Source: Desulforamulus profundi (lineage in GTDB: Bacteria > Bacillota_B > Desulfotomaculia > Desulfotomaculales > Desulfotomaculaceae). Taken from it: a stretch of DNA of 64,000 nt. The notes under the pieces are model-generated. The model searched no databases, had not been told where the DNA came from, and saw only the letters and a program-made list of their open reading frames with translations. Positions within the stretch are counted from its first letter, which is position 1. Each line of letters opens with the position of its first letter. Made by a program: the position numbers and the translations under genes. The DNA is taken from the NCBI RefSeq assembly GCF_002607855.1, contig NZ_AWQQ01000020.1, positions 14,794-78,793 on the forward strand. The letters are read 5' to 3'. Positions 54,540 through 63,383 of this stretch are shown one piece after another.

Positions 54540-54702
54540 TCATGGGTCGTTGAAACAGGAATCTCTGGGTAGGAATATTTTTCTATGAAGAGAGGAACGG
54601 TACACTAAAGAATAGGTTTGTAGTAAAATAAAACCATGTAATACGAACCATTCGTTTAACAATGTTTTTGCCCTTATCTTATATCGGAAAGGACAGACCG
54701 CG

Positions 54703-54938
54703 TTGCAAAACAAAAAAACCAACCAGAAAGCCAACTATTTTGTCTTTGTTGTGCTCATTTTGTATGTAATGGTAGCCTCTTCGGCCCTTAAAAATTTTAA
54801 TGCTACGTACAAACCCTGCAGCTAAGTCCGGGAATTCACCTGGCTGTTTCTTTGGGTGCTTTAGGACTGCTGGGGGCAGGGCTTGTACTGTTAAACAGGT
54901 GGGTCCAGAACTGGTTGCCAAAGAAAATGGATAAATAA
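54703..54938 (+). CDS. Small two-helix membrane protein, frameshifted
   Basis: TTG 54703 follows GAAAGGAC. The first frame gives KANYFVFVVLILYVMVASSA LKNFNATYK and stops at 54825. One missing A near 54812 would continue into TLQLSPGIHLAVSLGALGLL GAGLVLLNRWVQNWLPKK, a second membrane helix ending at 54938. The joined protein has about 78 residues. Family not recognised. Confidence 0.5.
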
Positions 54939-54959
54939 CATATTTGGAGGTATCGTATC

Positions 54960-55241
54960 ATGCAGCACCCAACCAACACCAGAATTATCTATGCGGACAA
55001 CCCGGAAGAAGCAAGACAAAAATACCTGGCCCTGGCCATTAAAACCAAGGACCCCAATCCAGGGGTGGAAGTTCTAAAGCCCCTGGAAGACGAAGAGTTT
55101 GATATTGAGTCCGATATCAACTTGATCGGTGAGGTTTCCGTAGGACCTTCCATCATGGCAGAAATCCGGAAGGACCCCCCAAGGGCCTATGTGGTTTACT
55201 ACCTGGAGGATCCCAAAAACTTTGCAGAGTCTGAATCATAG
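54960..55241 (+). CDS. Uncharacterised acidic protein
   Basis: A 93-residue acidic protein; ATG 54960 follows TTGGAGG. It opens MQHPTNTRIIYADNPEEARQ and contains GVEVLKPLEDEEFDIESDIN. No family, signal or membrane segment is seen. It directly follows the small membrane protein gene by 21 bases and ends at a terminator, so the two form a unit. Confidence 0.65.
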   Translation: MQHPTNTRIIYADNPEEARQKYLALAIKTKDPNPGVEVLKPLEDEEFDIESDINLIGEVSVGPSIMAEIRKDPPRAYVVYYLEDPKNFAESES

Positions 55242-55250
55242 ACAGTTTTA

Positions 55251-55283
55251 AGTCCCGCATCCAAATAGGGTGCGGGGCTTTTC
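55251..55283 (+). terminator. Terminator after the acidic protein gene
   Basis: AGTCCCGCATCC, loop AAATA, GGGTGCGGGGCT then TTTC. Confidence 0.8.
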
Positions 55284-55420
55284 TATAAAACCAATCATAG
55301 ATAATTCAGAAAATTTTACAAATAATAAATAGTTTTGCTTAATTCAGCAGGTCTAATTAAATATCTGTCGAAGTTTTTTAATAAAATAAAGTTTACGGAA
55401 CGGGAAGGAGAATACTTCAG

Positions 55421-56547
55421 ATGCAATCACTTAAACAGCAAATCACCATCCTTGTCGTTGTCGTAACGCTGGTCCTTGCCGTTTGCTTTATGACTGCAGT
55501 GGGCTTACAAATCAAGAAATCTTCGGAACTGGCAGCCATAACAAAGGCAAGGAGTGACATGGCTACAGGCAAGACCATCATTGACCTGAAATATCCCGGG
55601 CCCTGGCGGGAGGTGGACGGCTATCTCTACAAGGGTGACGTGAAAATGAACAACAACTTTGAGATCGTCGACTATATCAGCAGCCTGACAGGGGATACCT
55701 GCACCCTGTTTCTTGGCAGCACGCGGGTGTCAACCACCATAAAAAACCGGACGGACAAAGGGCGGTGGGCACCCATTCTTCGGACGTGGTGGCAAAAAGT
55801 GTGCTTTCCAACGGTAAGGAGTATCTTGGCGAGGCCGAGGTGCTGGGGGAAAAATATCAAACAGCCTACAGCCCCCTTTATGATGAAAGGGGCAATATTA
55901 TTGGTATGTTTTATGTGGGCATTTCAAAAAAATTTTATGATGAACTGCTCTACGAGTCGCTTTTAAGAATGGCTTTTATCGGGGTTGCCTTAACGCTGCT
56001 TGTGTTTGCCGGATCCCTTTATTTTACCCAGAGATTTATCATAAAACCGTTGAAATTGATAACCGCTGAAACACAAAAAGTTACCTCCGGCAATGTGTCT
56101 GCTTCGGTTGAAATCGGAAGCAAAAATGAAATCGGCGAACTGGCGCAATCCTTTAACCAATTGGTGGAGTGGATCCAAGCCTTAACCTATCAAATCAGTA
56201 AAACAACAGGTACAGCATTACCCCAGGTGAATAACTTTCCTAATGTAGAATCAAAAAACGAAACAGCATTTCCCAATAGCAATCAAGCCATCGGTACCTC
56301 TGAATATATGGAAGACTGGGGCGAATTGCCCAAGGGGTTAAACGAGGTTACACTTCAACAAATCCTAGCTTTTTTGAAAAATAATAAAGGAAATCTATCG
56401 GTGTCGGAGATCGCTGAGGAAGTAAAACTCACGAAAGTGACAGTCCGTCGATATCTTGATTTTATGGAGAAGTGCGGCAGGGTGAAGGTGGAAATGCAGT
56501 ATGGTCCCATTGGCAGGCCTTTAAAACTATATACTTATTTAAAATAA
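55421..56547 (+). CDS. Membrane-bound one-component regulator: Cache-HAMP-CitB-type HTH, frameshifted
   Basis: About 376 residues when corrected. Helix 1 (ITILVVVVTLVLAVCFMTAV) and helix 2 (MAFIGVALTLLVFAGSLYF) flank an external single-Cache domain with DGYLYKGDVKMNNNFEIVDY, GDTCTLFLGSTRVSTTI and AYSPLYDERGNIIGMFYVGI. One missing base near 55766 breaks it. HAMP follows (RFIIKPLKLITAETQKVTSG to EIGELAQSFNQLVEWI). After a linker, the C-terminal 70 residues form a winged helix with LSVSEIAEEVKLTKVTVRRY LDFMEKCGRVKVEMQYGPIGRP, the output domain of CitB/DctR-type response regulators. No kinase or receiver domain is present, so sensing and DNA binding appear joined in one membrane protein. Confidence 0.8.
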
Positions 56548-56560
56548 CAATCAACCGCAC

Positions 56561-56600
56561 AAATGGTTTAAGGCACAGGCTCTTAAACCATTTTTATTTT
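56561..56600 (+). terminator. Terminator after the Cache-HAMP-HTH gene
   Basis: AAATGGTTTAAG, loop, CTTAAACCATTT then TTATTTTG. Confidence 0.8.
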
Positions 56601-56814
56601 GGCACAAAACGCCTATACATAGACAGACCTCATTTACTTAATTTACTTTATTAATTAACTTTATTTTTTTAATGGGACAAGCAATCAGGGGAAGACCTGA
56701 TTTTAGTGGCTTGGAGAATACCTTAAATAGTGATTAGAATATTTAGAATAGTTTTAATATATTTTTATTTTACATACTTTCATAAAATTGCCCTTTCTAC
56801 GAAATCAAATTACA

Positions 56815-56925
56815 ATGAAGTAAGCTTGGAGGAGCAAGCATCCACCCCGTTCTTAGCAGTAGAAGTTAAGAACAGCTTTGGGAATCGTCGAAGAGTGTGA
56901 TATAGGTTACTGTTAAGTACGTCCA
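56815..56925 (+). ncRNA. Possible 5S rRNA-related or other structured RNA
   Basis: The segment contains CCACCCCGTTC and, nine bases later, GAAGTTAAG, two hallmark blocks of 5S rRNA in the right order. The spacing is about five bases short and the 3' half does not match well. Hairpins GCTTG/CAAGC and GTTCTTA/TAAGAAC can form. It may be a decayed 5S gene or an unrelated structured RNA. Confidence 0.25.
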
Positions 56926-56958
56926 GGTGAAATAAACTTAACATGTACCTATCTATAG

Positions 56959-57010
56959 AAAAACCCGATTGGTACCGGGTTTATTAGGAAAAATGCAGGC
57001 GCGGTTTTCC
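56959..57010. repeat. Duplicated intergenic module, copy 1
   Basis: AAAACCCGATTGGTACCGGG followed by TTTATTAGG and AAAAATGCAGGCGCGGTTTT. The same order (hairpin with CCCG/CGGG, then AATGCAGGCGCG) recurs at 57212-57264. Between them is a perfect hairpin GGTGGTGCT-CAGTT-AGCACCACC (57026-57048). Confidence 0.5.
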
Positions 57011-57211
57011 AAGTTTTTTATGAATGAAGGTGGTGCTCAGTTAGCACCACCTTCCACCTGGACAATACATTGTCTCAAAAATGAACAAGTGTATTTTTCT
57101 GGCACACAAAAGTTTACAAGTCGTTCCTTATTAGTGCATAATTCGCATTATATTACATGGAATGTTTGTTGCAATTCTTATTACGTTATAAAAATAGTAA
57201 AGAAAAAAGAA

Positions 57212-57264
57212 AACCCGACTAGGTCTCGGGTTACTTCGAAAAACAATGCAGGCGCGATTTTTAT
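57212..57264. repeat. Duplicated intergenic module, copy 2
   Basis: AAAACCCGACTAGGTCTCGGG, TTACTTCG, then AAAAACAATGCAGGCGCGAT TTTT, matching 56959-57010. The AT-rich region 56601-57308 otherwise contains no recognisable gene. Confidence 0.5.
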
Positions 57265-57279
57265 AACTTTAAAAAGAGG

Positions 57280-57306
57280 GGCGGGGACGTATACCACCGC
57301 CCTTCT
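57280..57306 (-). terminator. Terminator of the hydrogenase operon
   Basis: On the minus strand GGGCGG, loop, CCGCCC then CTCTTTTTAAAG, directly after the NrfD-like gene. Confidence 0.75.
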
Positions 57307-57308
57307 AC

Positions 57309-58469
57309 CTAGCTGGGTTGTTCATTAGGCGGCATGGCGTGATGATCATCGTGTTCAAGGATTCGGAAGTTTTCAACGATGAAACAATAAGCCAAAACAC
57401 CCATGGCTACCAGGCCGGCGCTCACGATAAATTCCCCCAGGGAAGGAACATAGGATACGCCGGTGGAACGGATCATACCTATGATTACTACGTTCATACG
57501 GTTCAGTACCACGCCGGAGCTTACCAGTAAACCGAAGACAAATAAGCCGGTGCGTGATGCGCTGAAGCCGCTGAAGCAAATAAAGATGGGAATGATGATA
57601 CCAAAAACCATTTCAATTAAGAACATGTTAGCTTCAAATGTACCGTTAAACATTAGGCCAAATACGTCTCGACTCATTAGGTCGTAGATTTTCAGTATCA
57701 GATATACTATCATAGCATATCCTGAAATTCTTATCAACTTGCGGAGGATCGGAATCGGGATCCAGTGATCGTAAGCTTTGCCGGCCAGGGTGGTTTCCAC
57801 GCAAATCATCGCAGGTCCTACGAAGAAGGAAGAGATTAAGAAGAACAGGAAGATAATGGGTGACCACCACAGGGGGTACAGCTTATCAACCATGAGCAGG
57901 TACAGGCCGCCCAGTGAAGACTGGTGCAGGGTGGGGAAGATAATACCAACGATCATTAACACGGGCAGGGCTGCCTTAGCTATATTATGAAATTTTGTTC
58001 CGACGCGCTCAGTGGCAATCTCAGCAAATTCCAGGATCTGTACAGTGGTATAACAGGACACACACCAGAAAACTTCAAACAGTACCGAGGAGTGACCCCA
58101 GGATACGAAGGGACGCCAGAAGTTAAACCACTGACCGATATCCAGGAAAAGCCCGGCCATGACCAGCAGGTAACCGATCAAAGACGTCAGCATAGCGCTG
58201 CGGGCGATGGGAAGGAAATAATCCCTGTGCAGAACGTGAACGATCAGAGCTGTGCCGTAACCGCCGCCGGCCAGTGCAACACCGCACATTACGTCAAAAG
58301 CGATCCAGAGGCCCCAAGGCCATTCGTCGCTTAAGTTTGTAACTGTGCCAAGACCGGTTACCAGACGATAGATAATAATGGCAGTGGCAACTGCGGATAG
58401 CAGCAGCAATAATACGCGGATAGGAGTAATTCGAAAACCCCACTTTTGGGCTTCGGCGTGAGACGCCAT
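57309..58469 (-). CDS. HybB/NrfD-family quinone-linked membrane subunit
   Basis: A 386-residue protein with about ten helices of the NrfD/PsrC/HybB family. Typical features are SDEWPWGLWIAFDVMCGVAL near residue 48, a GGGYGTALIVHVLH segment, and later SSLGGLYLLMVDKLYPLWWS. Such subunits exchange electrons and protons with menaquinone. It is the last gene of the hydrogenase operon and should connect the exported hydrogenase, through the HybA-like protein, to the quinone pool. Confidence 0.9.
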   Translation of the reverse strand: MASHAEAQKWGFRITPIRVLLLLLSAVATAIIIYRLVTGLGTVTNLSDEWPWGLWIAFDVMCGVALAGGGYGTALIVHVLHRDYFLPIARSAMLTSLIGYLLVMAGLFLDIGQWFNFWRPFVSWGHSSVLFEVFWCVSCYTTVQILEFAEIATERVGTKFHNIAKAALPVLMIVGIIFPTLHQSSLGGLYLLMVDKLYPLWWSPIIFLFFLISSFFVGPAMICVETTLAGKAYDHWIPIPILRKLIRISGYAMIVYLILKIYDLMSRDVFGLMFNGTFEANMFLIEMVFGIIIPIFICFSGFSASRTGLFVFGLLVSSGVVLNRMNVVIIGMIRSTGVSYVPSLGEFIVSAGLVAMGVLAYCFIVENFRILEHDDHHAMPPNEQPS

Positions 58470-58506
58470 ATATATCCCCCCAGTTTTCTAAAATGTGATT
58501 GCCTGT

Positions 58507-59292
58507 TTAGGCTTTGATATTTTTATTGTTTTCCTTGGAAATTTGGCTGCGACGTTTGGTGTAGTGATACAGACCTGTCAAAATGATACCCCAGGTTATA
58601 CCCACATAGGGAGTTGCATGCATATAAGCAGCGGTATAACTGGGCAGCGGGCGCTTGGTAACATTGGTCTTAAAGCCTAATTGTTCAAAGGGAATATCCG
58701 AGATATAAATCCATTCGGTGCCGCCCACCTCTTCTTCGCCGAAGATGTGCTTAACGTACTTGGAATCTTTGGCAATGATGGACCTGGCTTCTTTCAAGAG
58801 TTCTTCACGGTCGCCGTATTTGAATACTCCGGCCGGGCAAACGGATACACAGGCAGGGGCTTCGCCCTTGGCCACCTTGTTGCTGCACATCGTGCATTTG
58901 GTTACCAGCGGGAACGCTTTATCCCATTGAAATTTGGCAATATTGAAGGGACAAGCTACCATGCAATACCGGCAGCCGACACAGAGGTGGGGGTAATAAA
59001 TAACCGGACCCTCTTTGGTCTTCTGGAAAGCCTTGGCAAAGCAGGCAGAGGCGCAGGCAGGTTCTTTACAATGGAAACACTGCTCTTTAACAAAACGCCA
59101 AACAGGCTGGCCTTCTTTGTTTTTCACCTCTTTTCGGTGAACAACCGTCCAGTTTTTGTCGGTCAGTTTGGCTTTGTCTCCCATAGTAGGAGTTTTTTCA
59201 TCCCATTTATTATCGTTATACAATTTGCAGGCAACGGTACAACCGCCGCAGCCCACACATTTGGTCAAATCAACCAGAACGCCTTTTGACAT
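58507..59292 (-). CDS. HybA-like four-cluster ferredoxin subunit with C-terminal membrane anchor
   Basis: A 261-residue Fe-S protein. Cysteine groups CVGCGGCTVAC, CFHCKEPACASAC, CVGCRYCMVAC and CTMCSNKVAKGEAPACVSVC give four [4Fe-4S] clusters. A hydrophobic helix near residues 228-246 (VGITWGIILTGLYHY) can anchor it. It lacks its own Tat signal, so it may be carried out with the hydrogenase, which has one, or its topology differs. It lies between the hydrogenase and NrfD-like genes and should relay electrons between them. Confidence 0.88.
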   Translation of the reverse strand: MSKGVLVDLTKCVGCGGCTVACKLYNDNKWDEKTPTMGDKAKLTDKNWTVVHRKEVKNKEGQPVWRFVKEQCFHCKEPACASACFAKAFQKTKEGPVIYYPHLCVGCRYCMVACPFNIAKFQWDKAFPLVTKCTMCSNKVAKGEAPACVSVCPAGVFKYGDREELLKEARSIIAKDSKYVKHIFGEEEVGGTEWIYISDIPFEQLGFKTNVTKRPLPSYTAAYMHATPYVGITWGIILTGLYHYTKRRSQISKENNKNIKA

Positions 59293-59318
59293 GGATCTTC
59301 ACCTCCTAGGTTATACAG

Positions 59319-60873
59319 TTACGCGTCCTTCTTAACAGTCAGTTGTTTACTGCGATCAGTATAGTGGGTGTGCAATAATTCATGGGCCAAATGACTGTTG
59401 GGGTTCTCCAGGAACTTTTGGTAGAGGGCCAGAACCTCTTTGTTTTCGTAACTCTTCCGCTTGGCGTAAATATGAGCATCGGCATTGTAAATGCTGTTGA
59501 TGCGGGCTTGACGCACCTGGTCAGACGGCGGTAAAGAGGTACGAGGTTGGCCACCGCCACCGATGCAACCGCCGGGGCAGCACATAAACTCGATAAAGTG
59601 CCAGGGAGCTTCTTTTTTGCGTACAGCTTCCAAAATCGGACGGGCGTTGCTCAAACCGTGTACGACAGCAACTTTTACAGCCCCTACACCGGGAATATCA
59701 ACCGAGGCTTCTTTGCAGCCCTTGAGACCGCGAATGGGGGTCAGGTTCAACAAAGCTTCCGGTGACTCCTGCTTGGTAATCAGGAAGTAAGCGGAACGAA
59801 TGGCTGCTTCCATAACACCGCCGGTGGCGCCGAAGATTAAGCCGGCACTGGTGCTTTCGCCCAACAGGGAGTCATACTTTTCGTCCTGCAGGGAGTTCAG
59901 GTCAATGCCTTTGCTCTTAATTAAGCGGGCCAGTTCACGGGTGGTGAGAACCACGTCAACGTCTCTCATTTCCGGTTTTCCGCCATGCTTACCGGCACTG
60001 TTCATTTCCGGACGGGCAGCTTCAAATTTCTTGGCGGTGCAGGGCATGATGGATACCGAGAAGATTTTATCCGGCTGATGCCTTTTTCTTTGGCATAATA
60101 AGTCTTAATCAAAGTGCCAAGCATTTGCTGGGGTGACTTGCAGGTAGACATATGGGGCAGCAGGTCAGGATAGTAATATTCACAGAACTTCACCCAACCG
60201 GGGCTGCAGGAAGTGAACTGCGGCAGGGGTTCGTGAATTTGACCGGTCACTCGCTTGATTAATTCAGTAGCTTCTTCAAAAATTGTGAGGTCCGCCGAGA
60301 AGTTGGTGTCGAATACAGCATCAAAACCCAGTTTTTTCAGAGCTGCAACCTGCTTGCCTTCCACGAAGGTGCCGGGAGCCATGCCAAATTCTTCCCCTAA
60401 ACCAACTCTGCTGGCCGGGGCGGTTTGTACCACCACGTGCATGTTCTTGTCTGCCAGGGCTTTGACAACCTTGTCAATGTCGTCACGCTCAGTGATGGCC
60501 GCAGTGGGACACCACAGGGTGCACTGGCCGCAGTTTACACAGGTAATGTCGTTTTTGATAGGAAGCTCATAGTACCCGTATACAGTCTGGACCCTTTGAC
60601 AAACCTCTACGCACTGGCCGCACAGAACGCACTTTTTGTCATCCCGGGTAATGGAAGGTTAGCAGGATCGATGGGAATACGACCCTTTACCTGGACAGGG
60701 AAGGAACTGGCAACCTGGTACTGTTGTGGCATCCAGCCCTTGCCCCCGGCGGGATCTGTACTGCAGCCGGCAATGGTTGCAGTGATACCGGTAAGACCAA
60801 TACCCCCCATCATTTTGAGGAAGCCCCGCCTGGTGATTTGCTTTTCTTTTTCTTTGGCCACTTGGTTCTGCAT
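59319..60873 (-). CDS. hydA: Tat-exported [FeFe] hydrogenase, two frameshifts
   Basis: About 518 residues when corrected. ATG 60873 follows AAAGGGGG. The twin-arginine signal TRRGFLKMMGGIG and a following cysteine (AGC) direct export. Two [4Fe-4S] motifs follow, CVLCGQCVEVC and CVNCGQCTLWC. The H-cluster motifs are TSCSPGWVKF, MPCTAKKFEAARPE and FMCCPGGCIGGGGQP, all intact. A C-terminal small-subunit-like tail ends HTHYTDRSKQL. Single missing bases near 60655 and 60073 break the frame. With the HybA- and HybB-like genes downstream it forms an external H2-oxidising (or evolving) complex on the quinone pool. Confidence 0.92.
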
Positions 60874-60926
60874 AGGTTTTCCCCCTTTGCTAAAAACTAC
60901 TTTTGCATATGCATGCTAACGACTCT

Positions 60927-60958
60927 GCTAACAATAATGACACTGTAGAGTTGTTAGC
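60927..60958. promoter_or_regulatory. Inverted repeat upstream of the hydrogenase operon
   Basis: GCTAACAA, 16 bases, TTGTTAGC, with a third GTTAGC copy nearby at 60914. It is 54 bases upstream of the hydrogenase ATG and is a candidate operator. The regulator is not identified. Confidence 0.4.
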
Positions 60959-61310
60959 TAATTGCCCGACTATTCGACAAATTAACTATAATGTTCTATT
61001 TGTTGCAAAATTAAAAAAACCTTCTTTTTATTAAAAAATTATTAAAAAATATTAATCATGAAATTTTTGCATAGAAGAGCATACCAAGATTTTTAGTTAG
61101 AAAATTTAAAATATATATACTAGTAAAATAATTATAGATAAAATAGTTTGAGTTGTGCCAGACTTAACGGTTTGGGCCTAGATTACATAAAGTATATTAC
61201 CGCGATTTTTTTAATTATTATTTTGAGGTTCGCTCATCTGCATAAAACTATTTATAGTGAATTTTATTCAGGAAATTTAACAATGTGCAGCAAGGACGAG
61301 TGAAAATAAA

Positions 61311-61324
61311 GTGAAATGAATCAC
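61311..61324. promoter_or_regulatory. CRP/FNR-type palindrome
   Basis: GTGA-AATGAA-TCAC with an outer A on each side. It lies in the AT-rich gap 60959-61566 between divergent genes. I see no coding sequence in that gap. Confidence 0.35.
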
Positions 61325-61566
61325 ATTGTTGTCACGATAGGAAGAAGGGTTGGGATGCAGACCCGGCTCATAATTTGACTTTGACTAACCTTAACCTAAG
61401 TTCATTATAGCACCTGGTCTGTAAAAGACAATAACAATTCAAATATTTTTATAAAATTTTCATAAATAGTAAATAATAAAAGTCTTAGAGGAAACAATGA
61501 GTTAGTTTTGCCTTTTGGAAGGATTTTGCTGACTGGTAGGGAATTGTATTTTATATCTCAATTGCA

Positions 61567-62196
61567 ATGGACCATCATCTTGCAGGTAAGGGGGGAGTAA
61601 CAATTATCCCGAATGAAGTGAAGAGTAAGAAGTACGGAGAGTATTATATTTTTTACCTCAAGGACATTAAAGTATTACGAATTAAATGTGAGCTGGGCCC
61701 CCCGGAAATTATCGCGAATTTAAACAGGGATCGTTCCATCAGTTCCCTGGGGCAAAAACGCATCAGGGAGTTTTTTGAAGGAACCGGTTTTGAGAAAGGT
61801 AATGTGGCCAACTGCCAGGTCCACTATTATAAAGAAGGAAAAGCTGTTTATGAGAGCCTTTCTGAGATAGAACGCAATAAATTTTTGGATTTCTGTATGG
61901 AGACCGCCCTGCAGGGAATCCTGGGGGAATTAAATGACATTGTCAGTTACTTCAGTGGGTTGGAAAAGCAGTTCAATGCCTCCATCGAGGAAGGAGCAGA
62001 GATATTTTGCTCCCCGGAATTTGAGGAAAAGTACGATACCCGGGAGATGATCGCCGAAGTATCCAATGAACTGGCTCGGATTTACAAGAGCAAACCCAAC
62101 CCTAAAGTGGTTCAGTGGGCGGAAATACTAATACATAATTTATTGAAGGATATTTTTAGCCTGGGTTATGCCATCGGCAAAGAGGATATTGAATAA
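61567..62196 (+). CDS. Uncharacterised soluble protein
   Basis: Up to 209 residues. It includes KYGEYYIFYLKDIKVLRIKC and ELGPPEIIANLNRDRSISSL, then a long helical second half (FLDFCMETALQGILGELNDI to WAEILIHNLLKDIF). No family is recognised. ATG 61567 has no ribosome site. A strong GGGGGGAG site at 61589-61596 points to a start near 61603, where the in-frame codon is ATT, or to GTG 61618. Confidence 0.55.
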   Translation: MDHHLAGKGGVTIIPNEVKSKKYGEYYIFYLKDIKVLRIKCELGPPEIIANLNRDRSISSLGQKRIREFFEGTGFEKGNVANCQVHYYKEGKAVYESLSEIERNKFLDFCMETALQGILGELNDIVSYFSGLEKQFNASIEEGAEIFCSPEFEEKYDTREMIAEVSNELARIYKSKPNPKVVQWAEILIHNLLKDIFSLGYAIGKEDIE

Positions 62197-62255
62197 TTAT
62201 ATAAATACAAATCATTTAGGAAAGGAACAATCTACCGCAGAAAAGGGTGTGCTTT

Positions 62256-62477
62256 ATGGTGGAGAGAGGAAAGGCGAGAGGAAAAGTCATTCAATTCACA
62301 CCAAGGGAGAAGCCAAAACTAAAAAAATTAAATTATACCGATCCCGCACAAAAGCAGCTCAGACGAGAAAGAGAACAGCAAAGGAAAGATGCCCTTGTCC
62401 GCAGCAAAGTTGTTAAAAATGTGGGGATTTTTGTGGGTCTCTGTGTTGTGGCTTATTTGATCAAGAGTTTATTATAA
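62256..62477 (+). CDS. Small C-terminally anchored basic protein
   Basis: A 73-residue protein; ATG 62256 follows AGAAAAGGGTG. The first 50 residues are very basic (REKPKLKKLNYTDPAQKQLR) and a single membrane helix ends the chain (VGIFVGLCVVAYLIKSLL). No family is recognised. It lies 60 bases after the previous gene and ends at a strong terminator. Confidence 0.6.
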   Translation: MVERGKARGKVIQFTPREKPKLKKLNYTDPAQKQLRREREQQRKDALVRSKVVKNVGIFVGLCVVAYLIKSLL

Positions 62478-62487
62478 AATCAAATCA

Positions 62488-62772
62488 TTATAGCAAAAAA
62501 GCACTCCGTGGCAGTCCACGGAGTGCTTTTTTGCTATTTTTGCTAAGGAACTTTCGATGAGCCTTAATCACATCATAACCTCGTTTTATGCCCCATAACA
62601 GGACAACCACATCATCGGCCCGGCCTGTCAGGGGTAGGAAATCGGGCACAAAATCAATGGGACTGATAAAATAAAGCAAACATCCACCCATTTCATATTT
62701 GAGCCGGCTGGGAACCGCAGGGTTTAAAAGTGCTTGCGCAAAGAACACGCATTTTTTAAAAATGTTTACCAT
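62488..62772 (-). CDS. DUF1232 (YkvA-like) membrane protein
   Basis: A 94-residue protein. The family core LLYFISPIDFVPDFLPLTGR ADDVVVLLWGIKRGYDVI is present. The role is unknown. The reading frame runs through the terminator stem, giving a tail (KKALRGLPRSAFLL) foreign to the family, so the natural stop is probably just upstream after a one-base error. ATG 62772. Confidence 0.8.
   Translation of the reverse strand: MVNIFKKCVFFAQALLNPAVPSRLKYEMGGCLLYFISPIDFVPDFLPLTGRADDVVVLLWGIKRGYDVIKAHRKFLSKNSKKALRGLPRSAFLL
62491..62536. terminator. Bidirectional terminator with a 20-base-pair perfect stem
   Basis: AGCAAAAAAGCACTCCGTGG, loop CAGT, and the exact reverse complement. It serves both convergent genes; the annotated end of the DUF1232 ORF lies inside it. 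Confidence 0.9.
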
Positions 62773-62907
62773 CTAATTGCCCCCTCGGTCCGCTTCGTTA
62801 AAATACTAGTTCTGCATCACTGGGCTAAATCCTCTGTTTTTAGAAGCATGCTCCTTCTATTATTTCCTTTATTAAATCAAGTATTTTTTTGCAGTAAAGA
62901 TACAGGG

Positions 62908-62931
62908 GACGTCTCTTTGACGTCCCCTGAA
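62908..62931 (-). terminator. Terminator after the ferredoxin gene
   Basis: On the minus strand AGGGGACGTC, loop AAAGA, GACGTCCCCT then GTATCTTT. Confidence 0.75.
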
Positions 62932-62937
62932 ATTATA

Positions 62938-63126
62938 CTACAGTTCCATGATGGTAAAGGCACCGCTGGGGCAAATTTCGATACAGGTTTCACAACCCAT
63001 GCATTCTGCAGCATCTCCGGTTACTTCTGCTTTGTCATCTACCATACCCAGGATTTTAGCAGGGCAGGGGTCTACACAGGAACCACAACCTGCACATTTG
63101 TCCGGATTAATGGATACCATAAACAT
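62938..63126 (-). CDS. 2[4Fe-4S] ferredoxin
   Basis: A 62-residue low-potential ferredoxin with two full motifs, CAGCGSCVDPCP and CMGCETCIEICP, in a typical clostridial spacing. ATG 63126 follows GAAGGGGGAATTAAG. It can carry electrons for nitrogenase, hydrogenase or pyruvate:ferredoxin oxidoreductase. Monocistronic, with its own terminator. Confidence 0.93.
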   Translation of the reverse strand: MFMVSINPDKCAGCGSCVDPCPAKILGMVDDKAEVTGDAAECMGCETCIEICPSGAFTIMEL

Positions 63127-63349
63127 CTTAATTCCCCCTTCCAGAAATAGTATGCATTATGAACTACGATCTTTTCGGATACAAAATTATTATAAAAGAA
63201 ACCGGTTAACCAGTTCAATCATTATTAAATCCCTGAATTGTTTTATCCAGGAAAAGAAGCGCCTACCGGGGAACAAAAGGAAAATAACCAGAGCTTACCA
63301 CCTTTGGATGCAAAGATCGGTGTTAAAAACTGGAAGTCTCCAAATAAGA

Positions 63350-63380
63350 AAAAACTTGGCTATCCGCCAAGCTTTTCTGC
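63350..63380 (-). terminator. Terminator after the PpnP gene
   Basis: On the minus strand AAGCTTGGC, loop GGATA, GCCAAGTTTTTTC. The gap 63127-63349 contains no visible gene. Confidence 0.75.
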
Positions 63381-63383
63381 TAA

